26,055 nucleotides of DNA from Haplosporangium gracile (taxonomy: Eukaryota; Mortierellomycota; Mortierellomycetes; Mortierellales; Mortierellaceae): positions 1 through 26,055 of the forward strand of contig JAAAUF010000428.1 of assembly GCA_015499985.1 (NCBI GenBank), written 5' to 3'. Shown one piece after another: positions 9,499-19,796 of this stretch (positions are counted from its first letter, which is position 1; every line of letters starts with the position of its first letter). The translations under genes were made by a program, and so were the position numbers. The notes under the pieces were generated by a model, which searched no databases, had not been told where the DNA came from, and was given only the letters and a program-made list of their open reading frames with translations.

Positions 9499-11685
9499 AT
9501 GCCTTCTCCCTCTCTCTCCCTTCTCTGTGTCTTTCCAGGTAAGTTACTTTTCATTCATTTAAGGCAATCTCCCCTGTATCACAAGCATGCCCTGATATTT
9601 GAGTTAGCGTTATGGCTAAATCAACATGGTTTTGCTGATTCATTTTAACAGGATCGTATTCATACATTTCCTTGATAGCAGTGCCAGTCCATGCCTCGTC
9701 CTCTTCCGCACATATCCTTAGTCCAACCACACAACCCGCCAAATCAACCATGCATATCCCCAATCCGGCCTTCTCATTACCCTCTTTTGACCGTAACAAT
9801 GGCACTGAGTCCTTGACAAACGTCACAGATCTGCCGTCATCTTTGAACTCTCATGTGCTCGGCCAAGACTTTGCATGTTTGAAATACGTCCCCAACACAG
9901 GTAAGCAAGCTTTCCATACACCGATTGGTCCGGAGACTCTTGCATTCCTTTCCATTGACTTCTTGAGCATCTTATGTTACCACTCTACCAGCTGGCCAGA
10001 AGTATTCACGCGATTCCTGGGGCGAACTGGACGAAGCACCATCTAAAACTCACCGTAGCACACGTGAGTGAATTTGGAAATGACAAAACACCGTACCAGT
10101 TGACCCTGAAGGTTGTGTGTTGTCAACCCTTCCTCACTCCTATTTTTTTTGAATAGCTCCATCACCCACCATTGCGCCTACAGAAAATATTGATAGTCCG
10201 TCCATAATACAGTCTGACGACACTCTTCCCAATTCCTTCCTGGATAACAACACTGCTGACCCGGACGATGATGAAAGGTTGGATGTAGCCAAAGAAGACG
10301 AAAGCAATGGGATGGACTTTCTTTTGTCCGGTAAAGTCGAATAAGAATTCAACTTTGTCGGAGACCTGGATGGATTGGACCTCACCTCTGGATTCGAGCC
10401 ATTTTTTTCTGAGGTCAAGAAAAAAGCCGTGTACATCAAAGACATAGAAAAAGTTTTGTAAGTGTTGTGATGATTTGTCTCTTGCACTGCTTTATTATGG
10501 CAAAAGCAAAAGCATGACTACGTTAATGTAACTGTGCTGTCCTTGTAATGGCCGATCGGTGTTCATTTTCTTAGTGAATAATGGCTAAGCATTGCAACAG
10601 GAACATTTCGGAACAGATACTCTTGCTCACATCAGACAGAAGGTGCTAAAGGACTGACAAACGGTTGACGTTACTGTTTCTCCCAACAAAGCAAGAGCCT
10701 GGTTGGGTGCGAGTATACTTCTCCTTTTCCTGAACATGGGAACTTAGGAAAGTTGTGGTGACTAACTACAATCACTCTTTCTCCATAGTTTTGAATAGCT
10801 CGTATCAAACAAGGATTATGAGCGGCCAGGGATCTTGATTGAGATGACTAAAAACCCTCCAAAAGACTCGATCGACCACAAGCTCTGGGGGTTTCTTGTG
10901 GGTGCGGGCTTGAAGTTCCCCGCCAAGGATACAACCAAGCTGTACTCAGAGTCGACAGGCTTGTCCTCTTATGTACTACCATTGTGTCAGGCGATTATGG
11001 GAGATCCTGAGAAGATGGTCTTCTTAAACTTGTAAGCGGTATGACTGCTCGTGTTCGTCTATTTTCAACTCTCCCTTTTGACAGTTTGTTTCCAAACTAA
11101 ATTTTATCATGTTGTTGGCTTGCTTTGTAGTGAACACAAGATCACAGTATCCGGAAAGTGCAGGGCTGGAACAAAGAGCAAGCGAGAGCCTGATCTTGTG
11201 TTGAAGTTGAAGAATAAAACGAACAGGACCGTTTGCGAGTTAGAGATTGACGAAGGAACCTCACATGCTCATAAGAACTACAAGAAAAAGAATGCCAGAG
11301 ATTTAGCGCGTATCGGTCTGGGATTGAAAGACACTTAGTTCTGATCCAAGGCAAGTACGGCGTGGACGATACGATCCTGGTGGGATATCAAGTAATAGCT
11401 CAGACCATGAGCATCTACTTGATGCGGCGTTGCGGTAGCATGTACGTTATGATCTATGTTCATAATGTCTTCATCTCAGACAGTATGAGAGATCTTACGA
11501 CAATTGGAGTGGAATACAAGATTTGGTCCGAGTTGGCACTGACGGTCAAGAATGGTATCAAGCCAGTGCTGAATGTTGAAACAAAAGAAAAAGCGGCAGC
11601 GGTGCATCCTCCTCTGGGCGCTGGAAACGCGCGGCTCCATACAGTTCCCACCCCGGAGCTAAACAAGCTTCTGAAACGCGTGTAG
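9499..11685 (+). pseudogene. Multi-exon pseudogene with a PD-(D/E)XK-like C-terminal half
   Basis: Joined exons with GT-AG junctions in phase are 9499-9538, 9652-9900, 9992-10059 and from about 10157, then 10799-11031 and 11131 onward. The first half is acidic and unrecognised and contains an in-frame TAA at 10342-10344, with coding-like sequence before (NGMDFLLSGKVE) and after (EFNFVGDLDGLDLTSGF). The stretch 10611-10760 (EHFGTDTLAHIRQKVLKD, then TGA) no longer joins in phase. The C-terminal half contains a KREPDLVLKLKNKTN segment followed by VCELEIDEG, which fits P-D...E-x-E of the PD-(D/E)XK nuclease fold, with Glu where Lys is usual. A one-base frameshift near 11332 separates GLGLKD from HLVLIQGKYGVDD. 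The end is LNKLLKRV at 11685. The nuclease fold is an inference and the start is uncertain. It has at least three disabling lesions. Confidence 0.6.
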
Positions 11686-12560
11686 TAAATGCGAAGTCGA
11701 ATAAGTAAATGTAACCATTTAGACATAGCATCTTCCGCCTTTGGTGTACATACATTTTCGATATCGTATTATAAACCCTCCTGGCGTATGCCCCTTTTAT
11801 GGCTTTAACCCATTGGTATCGTAGACTGCCTCTTGCTTTGCCCTCATCGCCCTTCTCGCCATCATCTGCGCAAGCACCAGCCCTACCTGCGCCATCACTA
11901 CCAGTTTGGCCAGCACCCGTGCCAGTACCACACCTACCTTCGCCGCTACCCCACTCATCATCTTCGCCAGAACTATGCACCTAGTCACTTGTATAAATAT
12001 GCTCCCTTCGTGTATAACATGTGTAATAAACGGCATCCTTTCCTTACCTCTTCTTCTTGTCCCTAGTACTCTCCTGCCCTTGCTCTCGTCCTTGTCTCTT
12101 GTCTATTGCCTCGTCCATTTTTTTGGGGACGACTCCTTCATATGTGCTTGGCAGGGTTGAGAGCGGTAGAGGCCGCGCCAATAAGCAATCGATTAATATA
12201 TGTTTTTGATTGAAAACAAATATATTAATCGGGATTCGGAAGGAGGGCCCTGATTCCTCTGCTTTACACCATCCTTTTCCTTTGATCCTCTTCTCTTCTC
12301 TTCATCACTGCACTTCATCATTCCCTGCACTTCATCATTCCCTGCACTTTCTTTTCTTGTCGCGATCTTTTGCTTAGTTCTTCGTTTCTTTTTGTTCTCT
12401 TCTCTTTGTTCTCTTTTCATTCTCCTTTCTTTCAATTCACATACTCGCAGACACACTCTTACTCTCTCTTTCTCACACACACACACTCTCTCAAAGTCCT
12501 TTAACTTCTTCTTGTTCTTCGACGACATTGATACTGAGGTAATGTGTCAGAACTGACTTC
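11686..12560. other. Gene-poor stretch with low-complexity DNA
   Basis: No supported gene. Positions 11830-11985 consist of degenerate CGCC/CAGC-rich words that read as Ala/Val/Met-rich on the minus strand. An AATAAA is present near 12028. A hairpin lies at 12190-12231, and 12270-12500 is C/T-rich and ends in a CA repeat. Confidence 0.5.
12190..12231. repeat. AT-rich inverted repeat (hairpin)
   Basis: The left arm CGATTAATATATGTTT and the right arm AAACAAATATATTAATCG are near-complementary across a short spacer. Perfect pairing covers the outer 12 bp. It is not attached to any recognised gene end. Confidence 0.75.
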
Positions 12561-13136
12561 TCACGTAAAACATCTAGTCAACAGCAACCTGGCCCTTGTA
12601 GCTCCAGCAGGTGCTCCAGAGTAATTTCGTGCCCTGCCGAGCGGGAGGTGGTTGTGATTATGATGGTCTTCAGATAGGCTTTGCATGGCCTGTATGATCT
12701 CATGCACACTTTCTGTCAATTGCGCTTCTGTGGTCTGGCAACGAGCCATAATGATATTGTGACACTTGTTAACTTTTGGTCTCTACTGTTCCAACTTTCT
12801 TTCTACCAGTGCCTCAGTTCCTCTTCGGCTATTCTAATATCAGACGTGTACGTGACTCGCGAGGAGGCGGAAGGATCGGCGAAGGAGAGGTAAAGTGAGG
12901 AAGTGGTGGAAAAAGAGCACGAGGAGCTGTTGGTATGTTCACATCGCAGAGCAAAGTAAAGCAAACAAACGTTATTTATTCAATCCAATTAAATAATATA
13001 TCTGGCAAAATTATTCTGCAAATAAGCGTACATTTCCGCTTCTTCAAGAAAAAACTGTAGACAAAAGATTCTCGAAGTTCCCGAAGTTCCCGAAGTTTGC
13101 AGGTGATGACGGTAAACTGCAAAAACTCTGCAGCTG
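12561..13136. other. Gene-poor stretch
   Basis: A 62-codon minus-strand frame (12749-12561) starts MARCQTTEAQLTESVHEIIQ and could be the start of a retroelement gag-like protein, but nothing downstream supports it. A 9-bp repeat CGAAGTTCC, three copies, occupies 13073-13099. Nothing else is seen. Confidence 0.35.
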
Positions 13137-13460
13137 CTACTCCGGAACAGCGTTCATGATTCTCGCCATAGTCTCTCCGAGGTAGTAGTTCGGAAATGAA
13201 ATGTCCAAAATGCGTGGGCACAAGTCACTGATCGAGTCGAAAAGAGATTTCATGTCGGTAGAGAAAGTTGTTGAGGAAGAGTAGCGACTGCAAGACAGAA
13301 ATTGAGGACGATTCGAAAACCGGGGCCATTTCCCGCTGAGAGACATAGTCCTACACAGATCCCAAATAATCTGAGATGACAAGTTCGGCTGTAACACATC
13401 CCGACAAGCAAGGTTCGTCTGTTGAGTCGCACAAGCTAAAGGATCTGGTAGAGATAGCGG
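13137..13460 (-). pseudogene. F-box/leucine-rich protein remnant
   Basis: A minus-strand frame of about 107 codons, open from 13454 to the stop at 13137, reads LSLPDPLACATQQ, then SSQIIWDLCRTMSLS and SISDLCPRILDISFPNYY. The spacing of Leu and the LCP.ILDISFP block are typical of the large leucine-rich F-box families of Mortierella-type fungi as I know them. It lacks an F-box and a start codon, and a stop lies just upstream. Its 5' edge is within about 15 bp of the Fanzor relic on the other strand, so the two were juxtaposed by rearrangement or insertion. Assignment rests on pattern only. Confidence 0.4.
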
Positions 13461-13470
13461 TCGTAATTAA

Positions 13471-14372
13471 ACTGTGTCAGATCTTCTGATGGGAGCTCGT
13501 TCGTGGGAGAACTTATTAGATATCCGAAAAATCACCATTTCGCAAGGTTTGCTGACTAAAACGTCCAAGAGGTACGAAAGACCTCGACCAAGCTGAAAAG
13601 CAAGGGCCGATTTGATTATCAGTTCCTGCCCGCTCAGGAGAAGGAAGACATGGTCACCGGGGACCAGCTCGAGAATTACATCTCGGCCGTCGATTTGTTT
13701 TCTATTCCTTTCGATGCCACAGTCCAGCAGCAGCAAGAAAAGAGGCAGGCGCTTCTGATCTCCGTACAACAGTATGCTGTGTCCATCGTTCAGGTATTCA
13801 AGCCTTTTTGACAGTTATACTGAGGCCGACCATTCGCGATGAAGACGCGGCATATGAAGGTCACCAAGTACGCCACTAACCACAAGGGAATCATCAAGGT
13901 TATTCAGAGTGCCAGATGTGTCAACCGCTGGACCCCTGACAAAGTCAGGCCACTGTTTGTCGTCGGTGATGGTGACTTTCGCGCAAGGAAGGGCCCTTCC
14001 CTCCATCTGGGATTCTTAAAGCTATTAAAGAAGAAGGTGTTATTTCTGTTCATAACGTTTACTGTTTTCTTCGCATTGATATTGTCAGTTCATGTGTTAG
14101 CTGTTTTTTTCCTTTTCCATATCCTTTACTGCACAGGCCAAGCACGAAACATGTCCATTATACGAGCTAACGAGTCCAGGACAAGTATTGCGGACTGCCA
14201 GAGCCAAACAATGGTCACATTGAATCAAAGGAATATCAAGTGCTCTAACTGTGATCAACAACGAGACGCGATCACAACACCGCACACAACATCACGCAGG
14301 CAACATTTCATTGGCATTCCTCACAAATGTGGCCAACCCCCCTTACTCGAACAGCCAGGGAGGACGCAGGCG
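13471..14372 (+). pseudogene. Fanzor/TnpB-type RNA-guided nuclease relic, C-terminal half, many frameshifts
   Basis: Coding pieces in shifting frames, in order: SWENLLDIRKITISQGLLTK (frameshift near 13560); LKSKGRFDYQFLPAQ to AVSIVQVFKPF; LRPTIRDEDAAYEGHQ; KYATNHKGIIKVIQSA to VRPLFVVGDGDFRARKG and LKLLKKK. A plausible 100-bp GT-AG intron (14037-14136) follows, then AKHETCPLYEL; NESRTS..DCQSQTM to KCSNCDQQR; and RRDHNTAHNI. The order GDGDF block, NE.RTS, paired Cys knuckles, RD.N.AHNI matches the RuvC-II, zinc ribbon and RuvC-III end of TnpB/Fanzor proteins. The first knuckle has lost one Cys. At least four frameshifts make it inactive. The RuvC-I half is not present upstream, where an F-box remnant begins on the other strand. 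No guide RNA or transposon end could be identified. Confidence 0.7.
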
Positions 14373-15028
14373 AGAACGACAACGGGGGTAGATAGCTCTC
14401 TCTTCGACTACTATTGGCCGAGCGGCACCGGCAACGACCGCAGACTAGCCACGATCCTTGGCATAGCTGTCCGTGACTGCGGACAGACGAAGGGATAAAC
14501 GTACATTCACTCCTGCCGAAACCCAATTCATGCGCCTTTAAGTCAAGGTCGCAAAAAAAAAGCAACATTGCGACGATATGGTAAGCAATAAACAAGGTCA
14601 CCATGCCCCGCGGAGAAGATAGGATTTTGGACCCTCAATGCATCAAGACTACAGAACTCTGATCTATTTGCCATTGCATACATACTCAAGGGACCATGGC
14701 GTTTTTTTTGTTGTCTAAAAATACTCATCATCCCTTTCATCTCTTTTCCTCAACACCCACCTATCCTCTTCTACCTCATTACGCACCCACGCGCACACAT
14801 ACTTCCATAACCAGTAAAGTCCTTGTTGTCATGAGCACCCTTGCAGGTCAAGGTAGGAGCAACAACTCCTCTCTCCTGAGCTCTCTTGTGTCGTCCATAC
14901 ATCAATCGCATCTATTAATCCTGACGCACCTATCACCTTTACCTCACATATATGTACCCCTATCCTGACTCTCTATTTTTCCGCGATTGATCGCGATAGT
15001 CGATCCTGACTCACCTGTCGCCCCTCAG
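14373..15028. other. Gene-poor stretch
   Basis: No supported gene. Positions 14720-14830 are pyrimidine- and CACA-rich like a fungal promoter or leader, followed by ATG 14832 (MSTLAGQG), which could be the start of the broken frame that follows; I could not find an intron that joins them in phase. Confidence 0.35.
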
Positions 15029-15447
15029 CTCGCTGGCGATCTAGTTCCTAAGGATTGCGCCCATGTAGAGGAAGTGGGCAAGCTTGTTACGAAGACCTCC
15101 TCCATTCGCGGTCCAGTAGCGTTCGAGGATATGGCCAAGGGGGTTGCTTTGTTTCGATAGAGCTCTCAAGTTAACCAGAGAACCAGATTGTCAGCACGGA
15201 TCACTTTTCTGCTTTGGTAGATGTCTTTGACGGAATCGCGTATAAAATTGAAAGACGCAGCATAGACGTTGATGCTAATCTCGACGACCAAAGAGTCAAT
15301 GCGCGGTGGTCAACAGCGTCTTGTCTATCCTCGATCCGATCATTGCCGATATCCGGGCAAAATGCTTTGTCCTCCTTCCTTCTCTTTCTAGGATTTTCGA
15401 CCAAATCCGGTGCCATTGTCCCATTCTCTTTAGGCACTCGTTTCTAA
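15029..15447 (+). pseudogene. Broken reading frame of unknown family
   Basis: After a possible acceptor (CGCCCCTCAG) the DNA reads LAGDLVPKDCAHVEEVGKLV, then VAFEDMAKGVALFR and a TAG near 15160. Downstream another frame reads FSALVDVFDGIAYKIERRSI and VDANLDDQRVNA, which with a one-base shift continues as VVNSVLSILDPIIADIRAK. The amphipathic helical pattern and continuity across frames suggest a decayed protein gene, not random DNA. It lies tail-to-tail with the carrier gene. I do not recognise the family; a secreted helical protein is one possibility. Confidence 0.35.
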
Positions 15448-15449
15448 TT

Positions 15450-15455
15450 TTTATT
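15450..15455 (-). terminator. Polyadenylation signal of the carrier gene
   Basis: AATAAA on the minus strand lies 37 nt beyond the stop codon of the mitochondrial carrier gene, a normal distance for a fungal 3' end signal. Confidence 0.6.
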
Positions 15456-15491
15456 AAGTAAGGTATGTTCTCTTTCTCTTCCACAATAAAA

Positions 15492-16831
15492 CTATACAGG
15501 GTTCAAACCAACAAAGCTGCGCAATTTCTCAAAGATCATCAACGACAGCATGGTATGGGGACCAAGCCTCAGCCAGCACATCAAGAACCCCTTATACAAC
15601 GCCAATGGCCCTTCCCGCTGAATAGTCTTGACCGCGCAATCAATCGCCGACCGATACAGCTGTCCCTTGCCCTGGGCATTGAACTGTTGGTTCATATACC
15701 GGACTTTGACAGTATCAATTGGCGATGTCGAGATGGAGCAGACTAATCCTGCAACGGTGCTGGCACAGAAATGGGTCAAATACCCCTCATTGAAGCGAGC
15801 CTGGCCTTGGGAGTCGCGGAGTTTAAGGAGCCAGTGTTTTGTGGTGTCGTAAGAGGCGAGTTGGGAGGCGGTGACGACCATTGCGCGGGCTGCGGTAGGG
15901 ACCACGCCGCGGTAGAGGCCAGGAATACCTTCTTCGACGTATATGGATCTGCAGGCGTCAGCGATCGAAGCGTAGCGTGGTTTGCCACTGGGCCAGAATG
16001 CCTGCAGGCGGACTATGAATAATTTGTCAGGAGTTAGCGAGAGGGAGAGGGTCTAGTTGACTGGTTGCTGCACAATTTGTAACTCCTTCCTTTTCGTTGG
16101 AGAGGAAACCATAATTTGACAGACAGAGACAACCCCTCAATGCGGGGAAAAAGAAGGGAAAGATAGAAAATAAAATAAAAAAAAGCAAAGGTGTTACCTT
16201 TGATGAGATCGGTGGGGTTGGCAATGGCACTACCGATCATCCCGCTCGTGAGTCCAGACATCAACTTGACCAGTGTCGTTGTCTCTTCACCTCCCCGGAG
16301 TCCCGCTGCGCCCATCCCGCTGTAGATACCCTTGAAGTAATCGTAGCTGCCGAACCGAATGGTCGAATAGATACTCTCTCTCAGTACCGCGGGTGCCAAG
16401 CCTGCAACAAAGACCCTTGGCCCTTCTGTGCGTATAATCTGTCGCAGTAATGGGACTAGTCGAAGTGTCTGTGTTGATTGTGTCGCTGTCGCTGTTGTTG
16501 CTGGTATTGCTGCTGCTCTCATGACAGCGCCTCCTACTGTTGGTGATGATGTTGTGGTTGGGTGGAGAGTATGGGTCGCAGCAAGGACTGAGGTGGACGA
16601 GGAGGGAAGGACAACATAAGAAGTGGCAGCAGCAGCGACAGCCTCGCCCTGGAGTTGGAGACGGGTTTTGATGACATCGACTGGGTGGGTAAAGACGACA
16701 GCGATCATGCAGCCGAGCCCGCCAAAGAGCAGTTTTGCGGCTAGCTCCTGGCCTGCTGTCCATACGTGTGCTGCTCGACCCTCTGGGGTTAGACTTGTGA
16801 GTCCTGATGAGTGTTGTCCTTGCACTGCCAT
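15492..16831 (-). CDS. Mitochondrial carrier (SLC25) protein, UCP/dicarboxylate-carrier-like, two exons
   Basis: Inner mitochondrial membrane transporter of the six-helix, three-repeat SLC25 family. Exons are 16831-16198 and 16012-15492 with a GT-AG intron of 185 bp, giving 384 residues. Each repeat shows its PX[DE]XX[KR] signature: HPVDVIKTRLQ, NPTDLIKVRLQ and SPIDTVKVRYM. The second halves (EGPRVFVAGLAPAVLRESIY, EEGIPGLYRGVVPTAARA, REGPLALYKGFLMCWLRLG) are also present. The pattern is closest to UCP-like carriers of the SLC25A14/30 group and to dicarboxylate carriers; the substrate is not certain. ATG 16831 (MAVQGQHSSG) is preferred to an upstream in-frame ATG because it begins just before the first helix. 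A low-complexity Ala/Thr/Ser insert of about 60 residues sits between signature 1 and the matrix helix, which makes it longer than the usual 300 or so. The gene looks intact. Confidence 0.93.
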
Positions 16832-17781
16832 GTGATCGAGTGTGCGTTGCTTTGTGGTGACCTTGCTTTGTTGATGTCGATGACAGGATGCCGGATGAGG
16901 GAATGGATGAGATGGAGTGGAGAGAGAAAGGAGGGAGAGAGAGATGAAAGAAGAGGAGAGAGAAAGGGAAGAGTTGACGGATTGCAATGACCGAAGGGGG
17001 AAAAAGGAATCAGTTTTCCCTTCTTTTCTTTCACGTTGAGAGCTCTCTCCTTCTGTTTGACTGTTGGGTATGTGGTATGTGTGTGGGTGGAGGGTGGGAA
17101 GAAAATTGGCTGCGGGGATGAATAATCAGCCAGCAATGGGCCATCGATCTCTCTCTATCTATCCCTCTGGCCAGAACCTTGTTCTCCAACCCAAAAGGGG
17201 GTTATTTTGTTGTGCCCACGGGCACACCAACTGAAGCAAGGTTTTGTATGTCTAGCCTCTCTCTTGATGAGTGAGAGGTGTTGGAAGAGAGATGCTGATC
17301 GTGAGTGTAGAAGAGCAACAAAAAAGAGAAAAGGACCCATACAAAAACACAACACTCGACCCTCGCTGCAGTCAGACGACACGTATTGATGCGCCACCAA
17401 ACGCATAAAAGACAACTTTTAGGTACCGACAATGGTCGGCGCGTCCTGACTGGGTAGGTGTCGCCACCGAAAACATGACGACGTCGGTCTCTCTAGAATC
17501 TACACGTTGAAGTATGTATGCCCTAGAGTCTGTGCTCCTCTGACACTTGCGGCTGTAAGAGCAGGGAAAGGAGCATTCTCATGTGTCACTTGCGCGTACT
17601 TCATTGTGTCTCACGCCGCCCTCCAAATAAAAAAGAAAGAGCCCCTGCTCCCTTTTTTTTTTGTGCACAATTTTATTAGCCGCAGCTCCCCATTCCACCC
17701 ACGTTTAATTCCTTTCTTGACTTCCTTTTGTCGTTCGAATCACGTACCGCTGTTGATTCCACCCGCCGACTCTCTTCCATC
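16832..17781. other. Divergent intergenic region between the carrier gene and an F-box remnant
   Basis: No gene is seen. The part next to the carrier (16880-17100) is purine-rich on the plus strand, i.e. pyrimidine-rich in the sense of the carrier gene, as expected for its promoter. Positions 17640-17780 are C/T-rich and lead to the F-box start at 17782. Confidence 0.5.
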
Positions 17782-18547
17782 ATGACATCTGTCCGCGACA
17801 CATTCTTCAGTCTGTCAGAACTTCTTGAGCACCTCGCTCATTTTCTCTCACCACACGATCACATTCATTTCCTACAAACGAATCATGCAATCAACTCCAT
17901 CCTCACTCCTGCATTCTGGCGATCACTCAACCCCTCGCTGACTTGAATGTGGCAAACCGCCTCCTCGCCTCCCCCAAAGGTCTCCAAGCACTCGGCAACA
18001 ACATTGATTCTATTCAATCTCTTGAGTGGGAGGTCGGATTTTCCTGGCACTATATGTACGCCCTCTGGACCTACCTCAGCACCACTCCTTCTCCAGAACA
18101 CCGACAGATCTCGACCGATGCTCGCAAACAGCCAGACTGGGACGCATTCACTGTCTCAGACCAGCCCTTACTAGCCCAGCCTTTGTCTTGCTTTGTCTTA
18201 CATACTATAAAATTCAATATTGTTTTAGACGACCCGACTACGAGCCCTACCAACTCCATGTCCTCTGGATGCTCTACCTCAACCGAACAACACTGATGTT
18301 CCTCCGGCTAGATGAATTCCCCATCGTGTCACCCCGCATCGCTCGAGATCTTTGCTGTGCAACCTTCCAAGTCAAACATCTCCGAATTCTACAGTTGACC
18401 AGACCGATTGCTCGGAGGAGATTTCATTTGAAAGTTCTTGGATGGATTTTTTTTAGTTGCCCGGCATACCTTGTCGAGTTTACTGTATCGAGATTGACTG
18501 GTACACCGCCTGAGGCATGTACTTTTACACCATTCACAACTATATAG
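17782..18547 (+). pseudogene. F-box protein pseudogene
   Basis: ATG 17782 opens a fungal F-box N-terminus: FFSLSELLEHLAHFLSPHDH, then HAINSILTPAFWRSLNPSL, stopping at TGA 17944. A one-base shift restores LNVANRLLASPKGLQALGNN, WEVGFSWHYMYALW and later SDQPL. A second shift near 18230 continues as RRPDYEPYQLHVLWMLYLNR, FPIVSPRIARDLC and VKHLRILQLTRPI, ending at 18547. A TTTTAG before 18231 could be an old intron acceptor. F-box proteins are SCF ubiquitin-ligase substrate adaptors; this copy cannot be translated through. The C/T-rich leader is still visible. Confidence 0.65.
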
Positions 18548-18743
18548 TTTTATTCAACTAGGAAGTTATCAGATTGAGTTTTACTGAGGGTTCCTGACAA
18601 AATCAATCGAATAATGGAAGTATGTGAAAGGTGCATGGGAATTGAATATATACTTTGGTGAGAAATCAAGAGCATGAGTCTGGTCTTTAATACTGGCGAA
18701 TGTTTCTAGAGTAGAATAACAAGTCGGGACATCGGTTGCGCTG

Positions 18744-19152
18744 TCAAAGTGTCAGAGGACGACGACGCTGGTCCCAACACGGTTCCTGACGTAGTCGGGT
18801 GGGCAGAGTAGGCGGTAGTTGTGATTTCGTCGTACGCGTGTTGTTGTTATGGCGAATCATACAGTTAACCAGAAAGATGAGGATTTTGGCTTGGACCTTG
18901 ACTTCTCGGACGCGGCGAATGTGCGTCTTCAAGAACCTGTGTGCATGTGCCGAGCGCTTGAACCGCCTTGCTTGTGCATTGTTGAGGACGTTGAGGGTGG
19001 ACCAGACCACAGGAGTGATGTCTCGTGGAAGAAGTGGTTGGTTAAGGTGAGATGCAGTCGATGGATGTGTCGAGAAATTGAGCAATGAGTTCCAGGAGTT
19101 CTAGGATTGCGAGGGCTGTTCTGCAAGGTGATTCCATGGTGACGGTGAGCAT
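18744..19152 (-). pseudogene. F-box protein pseudogene, minus strand
   Basis: Starting at ATG 19152 or 19137 the minus strand reads ESPCRTALAILELLELIAQF and LDTSIDCISP, then stops. In the next frame, shifted near 19045, it continues LNQPLLPRDITPVVWSTLNV, then RRFKRSAHAHRFLKTHIRRV, to a stop at 18744. The ILELLELIAQFL...PVVWSTL pattern is the canonical F-box core. After about 18850 the sequence no longer looks coding. It lies tail-to-tail with the previous F-box pseudogene, about 200 bp away. Confidence 0.55.
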
Positions 19153-19796
19153 GTTGTTGGTGTTGGCGGAGTTTAAAGGCTGATGTTGAGGGCACCGCGA
19201 AACAATGTGCAGATTGTTAGCAAGGGGGTACTTTTGACGTTGTCGCGCTACGTCGTAGCATTGGATACTGATAAACAACATTCAACGGTCGTATTCACGC
19301 CACTACTTTTTCTTTGTGAATCCAGGAACCATAGAGAGAGAGACCGTTCCTGACTGGAAGGGGTTTGTCACGTGCTCTGAACCCAGTCACCTCGTCCGCT
19401 AAAATGCACATTTTGCTGACGAGGAACTGGGTTCAAAGCTTCGGTAGACAGTCAGTTAGTTGATCGAGAGTTTGCATGGTGGTAGAGGCAGCATAAGCAA
19501 CGATGAGTGAGGAAGGAAAATGGATCTGATCACTTCTTGAAATGAAAACCTTGTTAATGCAACTGAGGCCGCTGAATGTGCTCATGGTCTTGGTTCAGAT
19601 GCAAATTCATCCAACTAAATCACCTCAATCTCTGAATTCCTTCAAAACTGAAGATCTAAGCGAGCTCTAATCTAATTTTCGTAAAGAAAATATGATGCCA
19701 ATGCGTGTTCGTTCTCTTTTTCTTTTCTTCCTTTTCATCGTAATCATTTCCTTCAGCCTCAACCTGTCAATACATCAGAGCAACAACAGCAAAGCA
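19153..19796. other. Intergenic region between F-box remnants
   Basis: No gene is seen. It contains an imperfect inverted repeat at 19374-19439. The 120 bp before 19797 include a C/T-rich stretch and CAACAACAGCAAAGCA, which looks like the leader of the F-box start that follows. Confidence 0.45.
19374..19439. repeat. Imperfect inverted repeat, arms about 22 bp
   Basis: The left arm 19374-19396 (CTGAACCCAGTCACCTCGTC) pairs with the right arm 19418-19439 (GACGAGGAACTGGGTTCA). The loop contains the near-palindrome AAAATGCACATTTT. It may be a small foldback element; no target duplication is evident. Confidence 0.7.

Noticed and set aside
11797..12036. 79-codon Ala/Val/Met-rich minus-strand frame
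   Set aside because: It is made of degenerate short repeats, with no domain, promoter or homologue that I recognise.
12561..12749. Possible gag-like start MARCQTTEAQ
   Set aside because: Only 62 codons, with no further retroelement domains, long terminal repeats or primer site nearby.
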